A stretch of 64,000 bases of DNA from positions 249,001-313,000 of the forward strand of contig CANXME010002125.1 in NCBI GenBank assembly GCA_948144175.1, read 5' to 3'. Position numbers and translations under genes: made by a program. Shown here piece by piece: positions 1 through 9,688 of this stretch. Below the pieces are notes generated by a model. That model was given only the letters and a program-made list of their open reading frames with translations. It searched no databases and was not told the DNA's origin. The stretch's first letter is position 1; every line of letters begins with the position of its first letter. The DNA is from Closterium sp. NIES-65. Taxonomy: Eukaryota > Streptophyta > Zygnematophyceae > Desmidiales > Closteriaceae.

Positions 1-30
1 CTGGTCATTTCGGTACTTGATTACACACGA

Positions 31-199
31 GTATCCAAATCTCACCGGTCGAGTTGTCAATGGTCACCAGCTCCTATGCGTTCCCCACGCAGTACCGTAA
101 ACACGCCCTCTGGTTACCATGTAACGACTTGAGTAGCTGATTCTCAGGGTACCCAAATCTCACCGGTCGAGTTGTCAATGGTCACCGGCTCCTCTGCGT
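31..199. repeat. Tandem copy of the exon 2 tail and donor (exon echo)
   Basis: Bases 31-80 and 150-199 are near-identical copies about 119 bp apart. The right copy is the 3' end of exon 2 plus its donor. The left copy keeps the same donor but has lost the upstream half of the exon. The partial copy lies downstream of the intact exon in gene orientation. Confidence 0.8.
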
Positions 200-1236
200 C
201 CGCGGACGCACGTGGCGCCACCCGGTTGGCTCTCCTCGCGACCCCGCTGCCGGGCGTGCGCGCGCTGCGAGACACGGGGCTGCTGGCTGTGGTCGGGGAA
301 GGAGGCGGATCAGGCGGAAGATGCGGAGGCGGAGGAGGCGGACGGAACGGGAGCAGGCGGAAGAGGCGAAGGCGGAGGGAGGTGGAGGGGACGGAGAAGG
401 CGGACGAGGCGGGGGAAGTTAGGAACGGGAAGGGGAGGGTGGGGCGGGGACGAAAGTAGGGAAAAGATGGGTGGAGAGGGAAGCAGGGTGGGGAGAAGGA
501 GAGGCAAGCGGAGAAAGGGAGGGGGCGAGGGCCAAAACGCGTTAAGGCCAAACAATGGCGCGCGTGAGGCATCACGGAAAGAGAGGAGTAGATACGATCG
601 CATGGCCACGTGACAGCATCACCACATGACCGAATGTAAACGCATAACCACGTGAACACACCGCCACGTAAACGAATGGTCACGTGGACACGTGGCCCCT
701 GCAGAGGAATGGCTAGAATGAACGAACTGAAGAGCCACCGGCAACCTCAAGGGGTTAAGAGGCGAAAAAGTGGTCAGGAAAACGGACTCACCGGAGAGAC
801 CAGCGACTCTGGAGGGGAAAAGAGCCGCTGCGGAGGAGATCCGTTCGGTACGAACGCTGCCATTGCCTGCGAAGGAGCAGCGGATAGAATGAAGGGATTC
901 TTATTTTCCAAAAATGACCAGAGCATTGGAGGGAGTCTTATTTTCGTGCCAGTGCGGGTGTCCTTCTTATACATATAACTAGATACGGAAGATGCTTGCG
1001 CCAGAGCCGAACATGTATAAATAAGGCGCGAGGATTCTAGAACGGCGACATCTCCTCATGTTCCTACTTTCATTACAATAATTAACTAACAGCTGAGACC
1101 GGAGAACGGATACGCGAATCTTGTGCATGGACAGGCTCCATAGACCAGAGCAATCGGACTTGCCAGCTAGCACTGTCTTACTTTGAAGCGCAACGGCGGC
1201 CTGAGCAACGGACGCGGAGAGCGTTGAAGCGGCCAT
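164..1236 (-). CDS. Probable chloroplast-targeted protein, 5' exons only (runs off left edge)
   Basis: I do not recognise the mature protein. Exon 1 (1236..1091) opens with a Met-Ala-Ala start and an N-terminus rich in Ser, Ala, Val and Lys with almost no acidic residues, the composition of a plastid transit peptide. It ends at a GTTAGT donor in phase 2. Exon 2 (264..164) follows a pyrimidine-rich intron and a CAG acceptor, continues the frame through Arg-rich sequence ending 'APRASADAEEPVTIDN' (a plausible cleavage zone followed by the mature start), and ends at a GTGAGA donor in phase 1. Later exons lie beyond base 1. The intron (265-1090) is purine-rich on the plus strand around 290-540, that is, a long polypyrimidine tract on the coding strand. 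The frame also stays open if exon 2 is extended upstream, so the acceptor choice is inference. Confidence 0.42.
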
Positions 1237-1947
1237 TTGGTAGAATAGGACAGAACCTCGAAACGGTTCTGAATGTGTGGAGGATGAGAGGAGTAAGTCC
1301 AGGAAAGCTAGCCTCTCAAAATAGATTCTGAAGGCATAAACCAGTGAGGTATTTCTCAGACGAATGCAAGGCTGGTCAGAAAGCTGAAGATGGAATGCGT
1401 AGTGAGTGTGAAGAGGTATTCCAGATCGTTGGTAGCAGAACGTCCCGATTTCGGATCACAAGATTCTGAACCTGTGAATCCAGTGATCCGAAATTGAAAT
1501 GCAGTCATACTGTGAAGTACGTGGCCTCCTGTGGTGACAGGTCTTTCCAGTCGACGATTTGCTCTGGAAACGCAACCCAGCACAATCAGGAAAACGAGGT
1601 TCAAACCAGTATTTGAAACTCTAGTGTGAGTACGCCCCTAAATTTTGGAAAGGAGCTTTAGTAAGAAATCTGAGGCATGTCAGGCATTCTCATCAGTGAA
1701 ATACGAATGGGAAGCGATGCTGGATTGCCCCGAGATCCACACGTCATAAATTTCACACGTCACCTCGCCTTTGATTGGCAGTCAATCCTGAACGACACGT
1801 CGCACCGGGGATAATGACCCACACCACAAATTGTTTGAACCACGCGTTAAAAGCATTCGATTCCAGTACTACCATTTTTCACAATTTTTTCTTTGTCATT
1901 TCTAAGTCAAGACACACCATATTGTTCATTAACAGACTACCGTAATA
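1237..1947. other. Intergenic stretch between the plastid-protein gene and O-fucosyltransferase-like gene A
   Basis: No convincing coding region. It should hold the promoter of the leftmost gene and the 3' end of gene A. The only structure I noticed is an inverted repeat with perfect 12-bp arms at 1448-1459 and 1483-1494 (ATTTCGGATCAC), separated by 23 bp. Confidence 0.5.
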
Positions 1948-4900
1948 CTAAAAGGGTTTCTCCCCGGCAGCCCATCTAACAAAATCTAGCCTTTTATTCA
2001 AGCTGTCACGGTGAAGTAATATATCTTTCTCGAAACCCCGGCCACCTCCACAAGATATGGAGCCGGCAAGGAAGATGCTTGACCGCGCACAAACCAGCTT
2101 GTCTAAAATGGCCACGATGCCTGCCAGGAAATATCGCAAAAGACGTCAAATGTAGCCACAACTTCACAAAAAATAGATAATGGGTGAAAAATGATAAGTT
2201 TGACGCACCTGGGTCGAGGCTGTTTGCCGAAGGCATAAGCTCATCAATCATGACAGTCCCTTTCACTTTCTTGCGCAACCAGGACAGCCAATAGTGAGGC
2301 ACATCCGACACATTGTTATCTCCAAACGCCCATTTCAGAGCGTCCCATGACTCCGACCGAGGCGTGACGCCGGACTGATTGTACGGAATATCGGCTGCCA
2401 GAAATACGGTGGATGCGTTGTGCCTGTTTTTTACTTTGTTTATTTTCTGGGCAGCTTCTTTGGTGCACCACCTGGTGCGATCCTTGAGAATTTTCAGCCT
2501 CTCCTCGACTGGGATGTCGGTTCTGTTTTCACCTGCCTGATGACGGTGATGGGGATGGTGATGGGGATGGTGATGGGGATGGGGATGGGGATGGGGATGG
2601 GGATGGGGATGGGGATGGGGATGGGGATGGTGATGGTGATGGTGATGGTGATGACAATGGCGATGGCGATGGGGATGGGGATGGTGATGGTGATGGGGAT
2701 GGTGATGGGGATGGTAATAGTGATGGTGAGTGGATGTTGCAAAGGAACAAATCCCAAGAGCGAAAGACAGTGACACTAAGCCTTGCACAGGAAAAATAAA
2801 CACACACACATACACAAAGGAGGTGGAACCAAGATCGTGGAAACTCTCCCTCTCAAGAGGAGACAAAGGAGGGAACACGCCTCTCTAGCATCCGTATGGC
2901 TCTTGAGGCGCCCAAGAAGCGACATATGGGGAGCATACCAGCCTGAAGGCAATGATCTCGGAGCGGTAATGCACTCCAATGAGCGGCTTGGACAGGCAGG
3001 CAACAATGCGCTTGGCAGCGAGATGCCACTCTCGGGCATTCGGCAGCAACACCACATGTGACACAACACCACATGTGATGAGACACAACACCTTTGTCTG
3101 TCTCCCTCTCGAGGACAGACAAGGGAGGACATGGGCTCCTCCTACTAATAGGGGTACGGCTTTTGAGAGCCTCAAAGGCGATGGATGGGAAGCATGCATA
3201 CCAGCCTGAAGACGATGAACTCGGAGCAGTAGTGCACTCCTATGAACGGCTTGGGCAGACGGGCAACGATGCGCTTGGCAGCAAGGTGCAACTCTCGGGC
3301 ATACGGCAGCAACACATGCGCCATGTAACGTCGACCGTCTCATCTTGCGTTGCGCTCAAGAAAAGACAAGCGAGGGAACAGCAGGCTTCTACTAGCAAGG
3401 GCACGGCTATGGAGACACCACAAAAGCGACAGATGGGGAGCGTACCAGGCGGAAGGCAATGAACTCGGAGCGGTAGTGCACTCCTATGAACGGCTTGGGC
3501 AGACGGGCCACGATACGCTTGACGGCTAGGTGCCACTCTTGGGCATACAGCAGCAACACATGCGCCATGTCATGTCGCCCGTCTAACGCTCAAAGCCTCA
3601 GCAGCAAAGAAGGGGCAGCATACCAGTCGGAAGGCGATGAACTCGGAGCGATAATGGACGCCGATGAAGGGTTTCGGAAGGCGGGCCACGATGCGCTTGG
3701 CAGCGAGGTGCCACTCTCGGGCGTACGGCAGCAACACATGCGCCATGTCGTCTGTTTCCCGATCGAAACGCTCATATGTGTTCTTGGCGTATATCACCAC
3801 ATCCCTGTGCTTCCTGCAAGGCGGAGGAGAGGGAAGGGGGGAGGGGGGAGGGAAGGAGGAGCGAATGGAAGAAAGGGGAAAAGCGGGAAGGGAGGGCGAT
3901 GGGGAGAGGGGAGACGAAAGAATAGGCCACTCGCGGTCATACGGCAGCACTGCATGCGCCTTTTGAGGCGCCTCAAAACCGCGAGACAGGAGATGACTTT
4001 TGAGGCGCCTCAAAACCGCGAGACAGGAGACGACTTTTGAGGCGCCTCAAAACCGCAAGACAGGAGACAACTTTTGAGGCGCCTCAAGAGACGAGAGACC
4101 AGGCCACTCGTGGGCAGACGGCAGCAGTGCATGCTCCTTGTCGCCCGTCTTGCAAACAGAACGCTTGTATGTGTTCTTGGCGTATACCACCACCACCACG
4201 TCCCTGTGCTTCCCGGAGAGGGGGGTAGAGTTTTGAGGCGCCTCAATGCTCGAATGTGTTCTTGGCGTATACCACCACCACGTCCCTGTGCTTCCTGGGG
4301 GGGGGAAGCGGGGAGGGAAAGGACGGGATTTGTGGTAGGAGAGATGCAGCACCATTTATCGTGTGCTCGAAACGCTCGTATGTGTTCTTGGCGTATACCA
4401 CCACACCACGTCCCTGTGCTTCCCCAGTGGGTGCTTCCCCAGTAGGATGAATGTAGATGAGAGCTTGGATTGTGGTTGGTAGGTGTGTGAAAGGATGGTG
4501 TGCGCCATGTCGCCTGCCCCGCGCACTACCCTCCATGTATGTGCTCTTGGGGTACATCACCACCACGTCCCAGTGCTTCCTGGGGGGAGGAGGCCGGTAG
4601 GGAAATGAGAAAATGGGATTGTGGTTGGTGGTGATATGCTCGGATGTGTTCTTGGCGTCTATCATCACATCCCTGTGCTTCCTGCAAGGCGGAGGAGAGG
4701 GAAGGGGGGAGGAAGGAGGAGTGGGGGCAAACAAAACGCTCGGATGTATTCTTGGCGTATATCATCACATCCCTGTGCTTGCTGCAGAGGGGGGTAGAGA
4801 AGAAGCAAGAGAAGAGAACAACTCATGGCAGACGTGCGTGGGAGGACAGGTGTGCGTGGGAGGACAGGCAGGTGTGTGTATGAGACATTGACTGTCTCCC

Positions 4901-6427
4901 GCTTAAGCAGTCATGTGTATATCTATCACTACATCTCTGAGCTTTCTGCTTTCTGCAGAGGGGGATGGAGAAGAACTCTCCTGCTCACGCAGACACATGT
5001 TATATTTTTGGGGTATTTGGTGATAAGAGATGAGTATTCCACTCCATCTCACCATGCCCCACTCTGGCCGGCTCACCATGCCCCACTCCGGCTCACCCTT
5101 TCCCACTACCATCTTACCAAGCGTTGAGCAGGGACTGGATCTGGTCGAAGCGGGCAGGCATGTGCAGCCAGATGGTGTTGCCCCCCGTGGGTACATGCCC
5201 CATGCCACATGCCCCATGCCACATGCCCCATGCCACATGCCCCATGCCACATGCCCCATGCCCCATGCCGCATGCCGCATGCCCCATGCCCCATGCCCCA
5301 TGCCCCATGCCGCATGCCCCATGCCCCATGCCCCATGCCAAGACACGAGCATTGCGCTTCCCCCCAGCAACTCACCAAGCGTTGAGCAGGGACTGGATCT
5401 GGTCGAAGCGGGCAGGCATGTGCAGCCAGATGGTGTTGCCCCCCGTGAGTACATGCCCCATGCCACATACCCCATACCACATGCCCCATGCCACATGCCC
5501 CATGCCACATGCCCCATGCCACATGCCCCATGCACCATGCCGCATGCCGCATGCCCCATGCCCCATGCCCCATGCCAAGACGCGAACATTGCGCTTCCCC
5601 CCAGCAACTCACCAAGCGTTGAGCAGGGACTGGATCTGGTCGAAGCGGGCAGGCATGTGCAGCCAGATGGTGTTGCCCCCCGTGAGTACATGCCCCATGC
5701 CACATACCCCATACCACATGCCCCATGCCACATGCCCCATGCCACATGCCCCATGCCACATGCCCCATGCCACATGCCCCATGCCACATACCCCATGCCC
5801 CATGCCGCATGCCGCATGCCCCATGCCCCATGCCCCATGCCAAGACACGAGCATTGCGCTTCCCCCCAGCAACTCACCAAGCGTTGAGCAGGGACTGGAT
5901 CTGGTCGAAGCGGGCAGGCATGTGTAGCCAGATGGTGTTGCCCCCCGTGGGTACGTGCCCCATGGCCAGCGTGAACACTGCCCCCAGACTCCCTGCAATT
6001 TCCGCTGCTCACGGGGGGTTGGGGAGCATTTGTGGGGAGGATAGATTGGGGTGGGATTGGGTTAGCAGCAGGTGTTGCCCCCCGTGGGCGCGTGCCCCAT
6101 GGCCAGTGTGAACACGGCCCCCAGACTCCCTGCAATTTCCACTGCTCACGGGGCAAGGTTAGGAGCAGCGGAGATCGCAGGGAGGACAGGGGGCGGTATA
6201 CAGATATAAACGAATGCAAGTTCTGTAAATGTACTGTCTGTCTGTCATGTGACTGACAGCACAACGACGGAACGTAATGTATTAGTGCATTCATGGAATT
6301 GCCCTCTGAGAATTATGACTGAACTGAACAACAAACAGAACGTAATGAAGTAGTGCATTCATGGTATTGCTCTCACTATCAAGCTTAGAATTGTTAACAC
6401 ACACACATACGCGCGCGCGCAAGCGCG

Positions 6428-6480
<53 letters not shown>

Positions 6481-7448
6481 ACACACACACACAAAGGTAG
6501 AAGGCAGCTCTTGAAACGCTCGCATCCGTACTAATCTCCCCCCCCTCTCTCCCTACCACGAATTTGAAGAAGGATTTTGAGACGTCTCAAAACCCTTCTT
6601 CAAACACGCTCGCATCCGTACTAATCTCCCCCCCTCTCTCCCTACCACGAATGCTCACTTGTGCCAAAGCAGGGCCGGCCAAGCTCGGGAGTGTCAACAC
6701 AGAGGTATCCCATAGAGCCCGTGAACGGACTAGAATAAAGCAATCGTCAGGCAGGGCCTTGACTCACTTGTGCCGAAGCAGGGTCTGCCGAGCTCAGGTG
6801 TGTCAACACAGAGGTAGCTGACGGTGGGGTGGGAGAAGGCAGGCCTTGACACGACTACAATTGTGCTCTCTTCCTGGCCTTGACTCACTTGTGCCGAAGC
6901 AGGGTCTGCCGAGCTCGGGAGTGTCAACGCAGAGGTAGCTGACAGTGGGTTTGACGAAGGCAGCCCGGGCGAGGAGAAGAAAGAACTCGGGGGAGACCCA
7001 CTCGGTGGCGTTGAGATAAGCCAAGTCGCAGTAGGCACACATGGGCATGGATCGACCCAGCGACAGATGGCTGTGGGACCCCTGAGAAGGAGCGGGTGGG
7101 TAGGGTACGGAGGGAGGCAGGGAGGGAGTGAGGGAGTGAGGAAGGGAGTGAGGGAGGGAGGGGTTGCAACGGCTGCAAGTCGCAGTAGGCACACATGGGC
7201 ATGGATCGACCCAGTGACAGATGGCTGTGGGGCCAATTCACGAGAGTATGACAAGCGTTTAGATCACTGAGGTACCTTGGGCAGCACGAGGATGCGGTTG
7301 GTCTCTCTGGCCACCCGTGCGGCCTCAATGACATGGATCTTGGCGTTGGTGAGCTGCTCCTCCACCGCTGCAAACACCAGATACCTGCGATTGGCAAAGT
7401 CCTGCATCGAAACATACACACACACACACACACACGCACACACGCACA

Positions 7449-7487
<39 letters not shown>

Positions 7488-8916
7488 ACACACACGCACG
7501 CATGCAAACACACACACACATACACACACACACACACAGACACACACGCACACACACAATAACATAAACAGAAACAAAGAGGAAGAGGGGAAGGGAATGA
7601 GGGGGTTTGTAGGTTGCTAGGGATGAGATGAGAGTGGGTTGTCAAGAGATGCATGACATGCATTCACAGCGAGGAAACGGAGGAAGAAGCGTGGGGGAGG
7701 GAGGGAGGGAGGGAGAGAGGGTAGCTTTTGTAGACATTGCTCAAGGAAGTGAATGAAATGCACTCACAGAGAGATGGGAAAACGGCATGCCAGGCACAGG
7801 CCAGCATGCCTCAGGCCAGTGGTTGCAGGGACTGTCTGGGTCACTCGGACTGCTGCCGCTGCTATTGCTATCGTTCCCACTGCTGCCGCCGCTGCTGTTG
7901 CCGCTACCGCTGCTGCTGCTTCCAGCGTAGCTCTTCCCCATCAGCCGTTCAACGTCCTCCACCTTATCGCAAATCGAGTCCACGCCAGCTGAAATACTCT
8001 CCAAAGTAACCCGCTCTTTCTTAAACGCGCGGGTGAGGAAGTGGCTGCCAGGCACACGGTCCAAAAGGCCCTGCTTCCACGCTCGGCTGCACACCACACC
8101 CACGTCCCCCTGCTGCTGCTGCTCCTCCACCTCGTCGCGGCTCAACGGTCGCTTCTGCTGGATTGCAAGTGGGTTCAGTGAACCTGAACCTTTACCTGAA
8201 TCTGAACCTGAACCTGAAGAACCTGAACCTGAATCTGAACCTGAATCTAAACCTGAACCTGAATCCAAACCTGAACCTGAACTAGGACCCGAAGCGGGTT
8301 CTTGAGCTGCGGTAAGTGCTCGCTGCGATGCCTGATGAGCTAGGTTCTGCATGTCTTGGCATAAGGTTACGCTGCACTCCGTGAGCTGAATCGGCGTGAA
8401 CTTCGTTTTCGCGCCAGGGAGCCTGGCTGCTGATTTCAGGACCTTAATGCATGATTCTGATATATTGAAAGCTGCACCTAAGGAAGTCCGGTTGACGTTT
8501 GCTACCGTCGGATCGTCGCCACTCGCCGTCAGTAACCGGCGGAGATTCGCTCCTGGAAACCCGCTGAAGATCACACCGTAGATTAAGCAGCAGACGAAGA
8601 TTCCGAGCAGGATGATCGGGAGTAAAACGGATCGGATTGAACGCTGAACGGCCATGGATTGTGATCCAGCCAGCCACGGTCGCCGTCGGAAGAATTTGCT
8701 AGGGGACTCTCCGAGCGCGGACGGCGGGCGAAAGAAGGCGTCTCGCTGATCTGAGAAGCTGATTTCGTCCAGGTCGGACGGGTCCGACGGGTGCGACGGG
8801 TGCGACGAACGATTGTACGTCGTCGGCTTTTGAGTCGACGCAAAAGCTGGCGGACTTGAGAAGCTGATTTCGTCCACGTCCGATGGGTGCGATGGCCGAT
8901 TGTACGTTGTCGACAT
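1948..8916 (-). CDS. O-fucosyltransferase-like Golgi type II membrane protein, copy A
   Basis: Exons 8916..7768, 7401..7276, 7081..6889, 6004..5878, 3813..3624, 2536..2209 and 2120..1948 join into 761 codons plus stop, with phases identical to paralogue B. Residues about 97-116 form one hydrophobic anchor after an Arg-rich stretch. This is followed by a Ser/Gly/Asp-rich stem encoded by an imperfect repeat (about 8175-8300), then a catalytic region. Exon 2 encodes '[19 protein letters not shown]' and 'LVLPK', and exon 5 encodes '[15 protein letters not shown]', resembling the GDP-fucose protein O-fucosyltransferase family (PF10250). By analogy it would transfer fucose in the Golgi lumen. The acceptor substrate is unknown and family membership rests on motif resemblance. 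Introns 2 to 5 are swollen by partial exon copies and minisatellites. Only one copy of each exon has both splice sites in phase, and that copy was chosen. Codons 1-55 contain an internal duplication around a palindrome. Confidence 0.72.
2537..2735. repeat. GGGGAT/GGTGAT hexanucleotide array at the intron 5 acceptor
   Basis: About 30 hexamers end directly at the acceptor of exon 6 of gene A. On the coding strand the array reads ATCCCC/ATCACC, so it replaces or extends the polypyrimidine tract. It happens to be open in all frames: in the exon 6 frame it would read as a His/Pro run. This is intron, not protein evidence. Confidence 0.9.
2918..3585 (-). repeat. Three echoes of the 3' half of exon 5 (gene A)
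   Basis: Copies at about 2918-3058, 3185-3330 and 3438-3585 match the donor-side half of exon 5 (3624-3813), including the splice donor after the Leu codon, but lack the 5' part and the acceptor. All lie downstream of the intact exon. Degenerate versions of the TTTTGAG palindrome occur between copies (about 2901-2918 and 3161-3177). Confidence 0.85.
3961..4089. repeat. Four palindromes TTTTGAGGCGCCTCAAAA in a 37-bp tandem array
   Basis: Copies start at 3961, 3998, 4035 and 4072, exactly 37 bp apart. The first three are perfect 18-bp palindromes and the fourth has its last bases changed. The 19-bp spacer (CCGCGAGACAGGAGATGAC-type) is repeated with them. The array sits between exon 5 echoes in intron 4 of gene A. 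Confidence 0.97.
4231..4246. repeat. Solitary GGCGCC-core palindrome at an echo junction
   Basis: TTTTGAGGCGCCTCAA, followed directly by a new exon 5 echo. The echoes on its two sides share a repeat spanning the acceptor region, so the palindrome lies at the seam of a tandem duplication. Confidence 0.85.
5114..5877. repeat. Three exon 4 3'-half echoes, each followed by a CATGCCN heptamer array (gene A)
   Basis: Exon 4 donor-side halves with their donors recur at about 5114-5197, 5369-5451 and 5606-5690. Each is followed by 120-150 bp of the heptamer CATGCCC/CATGCCA/CATGCCG (5198-5338, 5452-5576, 5691-5840). The composite unit is about 240-255 bp. All three lie downstream of the intact exon 4 (5878-6004). 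Confidence 0.92.
6071..6148 (-). repeat. Echo of the 5' half of exon 4 (gene A)
   Basis: This fragment matches the acceptor side of exon 4 ('[12 protein letters not shown]' region) and lies upstream of the intact exon. It ends before the donor. Confidence 0.8.
6388..6652. repeat. (CA)n tract followed by a duplicated 47-50 bp segment with a GACGTC-core palindrome
   Basis: A CA/CG-rich microsatellite covers about 6398-6492. A segment beginning CGCTCGCATCCGTACTAATC then occurs at about 6517-6562 and again at about 6606-6651. Between the copies is TTTTGAGACGTCTCAAAA (6575-6592), nested in a longer near-perfect palindrome of about 42 bp (arms TTTGAAGAAGG). Confidence 0.9.
6653..6844 (-). repeat. 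Two echoes of the 3' half of exon 3 (gene A)
   Basis: Copies at about 6653-6715 and 6756-6844 repeat the end of exon 3 ('[13 protein letters not shown]' region) with donor-side sequence. They lie downstream of the intact exon 3 (6889-7081). Confidence 0.85.
7175..7232 (-). repeat. Echo of the 5' half of exon 3 (gene A)
   Basis: This fragment matches the acceptor-side part of exon 3 ('[13 protein letters not shown]' region) and lies upstream of the intact exon, separated by a G/A-rich spacer. Confidence 0.85.
7411..7560. repeat. (CA)n microsatellite in intron 1 of gene A
   Basis: CA dinucleotides with occasional CG or TA start 10 bp upstream (gene orientation) of exon 2. A similar tract sits in the matching intron of paralogue B (22083-22152). 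Confidence 0.95.
8828..8845. repeat. GTCGAC-core palindrome inside coding exon 1 of gene A
   Basis: TTTTGAGTCGACGCAAAA matches the family with one arm mismatch and is translated as part of 'FASTQKP'. The coding sequence on its two sides is duplicated: '[18 protein letters not shown]' and a longer '[10 protein letters not shown]...LDEISFS' copy. Confidence 0.85.
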
Positions 8917-9688
8917 AGTCCGCAGCTAAGACGCGATCACATGGGTACGACGGTCGAAATGCAACGATTGAACTTTCGCCACGAGACAACGCTTTCCGAC
9001 GTGGCAGTAGCTATTCCGTACAAAAAGCTAGTTTCTGATGCCGGCTAAAGTTTAGTATTGTCGTCGTGTTAAACTCCTGCTGGAAAAAACAAATATTGTC
9101 ATCGTGTTAAACTCCCGCTAAAAAAGGCTTTTCAAGGCATCTTGTGTCTACGTTTCACACCATGCGTGAGTCAAGTTTATCTGCTCAACGAAATTGCTTT
9201 TGGTGATCCCTAAATCCACTTGACAGTATAGACTTCTGTAGTACAATGCCTTGCTAGCCGCATCCTATCCGACTATAAGTCTACGGGGTCGAGACGTCTT
9301 CAACGCGAAGTAGTCGACTGAAGTAAGCATCAACTTTCTCCAAGGCGCGCGACCGGACACGAAACGAATCGGTACCTCATCTGTCATCCCGTTCCTGTGT
9401 CAGCAACCTGAGTGAGAACTGGATCATCTGTCAGCCATTACTAAACGTTCTGGAAGGAAATCCAGTGTCCAGCGCAACCCTGTCGGGGAGGGTTGGACAG
9501 AGTCAAAGGTAAGTAATGCGATACTGCACATTTTAAAACGGTAGAGCGCGATTGATTATAAACTGCTGTATGTTCCCACATCTGTGTGATAAGTTGAGTT
9601 CAGTACACTAGCACTGTAGTCGCGAGTCGTTGAAAGGCTTGCGAACTGACAATTTACGACAATTCACGACACGAGGGTGTAGTTGATC
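8917..9688. other. Upstream region of gene A up to the LTR element
   Basis: No coding potential that I trust. It must contain the promoter of gene A. An imperfect local repeat (TATTGTCRTCGTGTTAAACTC) occurs twice, at about 9056-9077 and 9094-9115. Confidence 0.45.

Larger units (their letters stand above)
3924..4958 (-). repeat. Seven or more echoes of the 5' half of exon 5 (gene A)
   Basis: Fragments at about 3924-3960, 4104-4214, 4249-4300, 4366-4437, 4500-4580, 4632-4687 and 4734-4788, and a weaker one at 4889-4958, match the acceptor-side half of exon 5 ('[14 protein letters not shown]' region). Most keep sequence around the acceptor but stop in mid-exon. All lie upstream of the intact exon in gene orientation. 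G/A-rich spacers separate them. Confidence 0.85.

Noticed and set aside
212-613. Gly/Arg/Glu-rich plus-strand open frames in the first 600 bp
   Set aside because: They oppose a pyrimidine-rich intron and exon 2 of the minus-strand gene; the composition is that of a simple purine tract.
1448-1494. Small inverted repeat as a MITE or terminator
   Set aside because: The arms are only 12 bp, with no target duplication or other support.
5030-6294. Met/Pro/His/Ala or Trp/Gly/Met/His repeat proteins across the heptamer arrays
   Set aside because: These are frames of the CATGCCN heptamer in intron 4 of gene A. The true coding part is the single intact exon 4.
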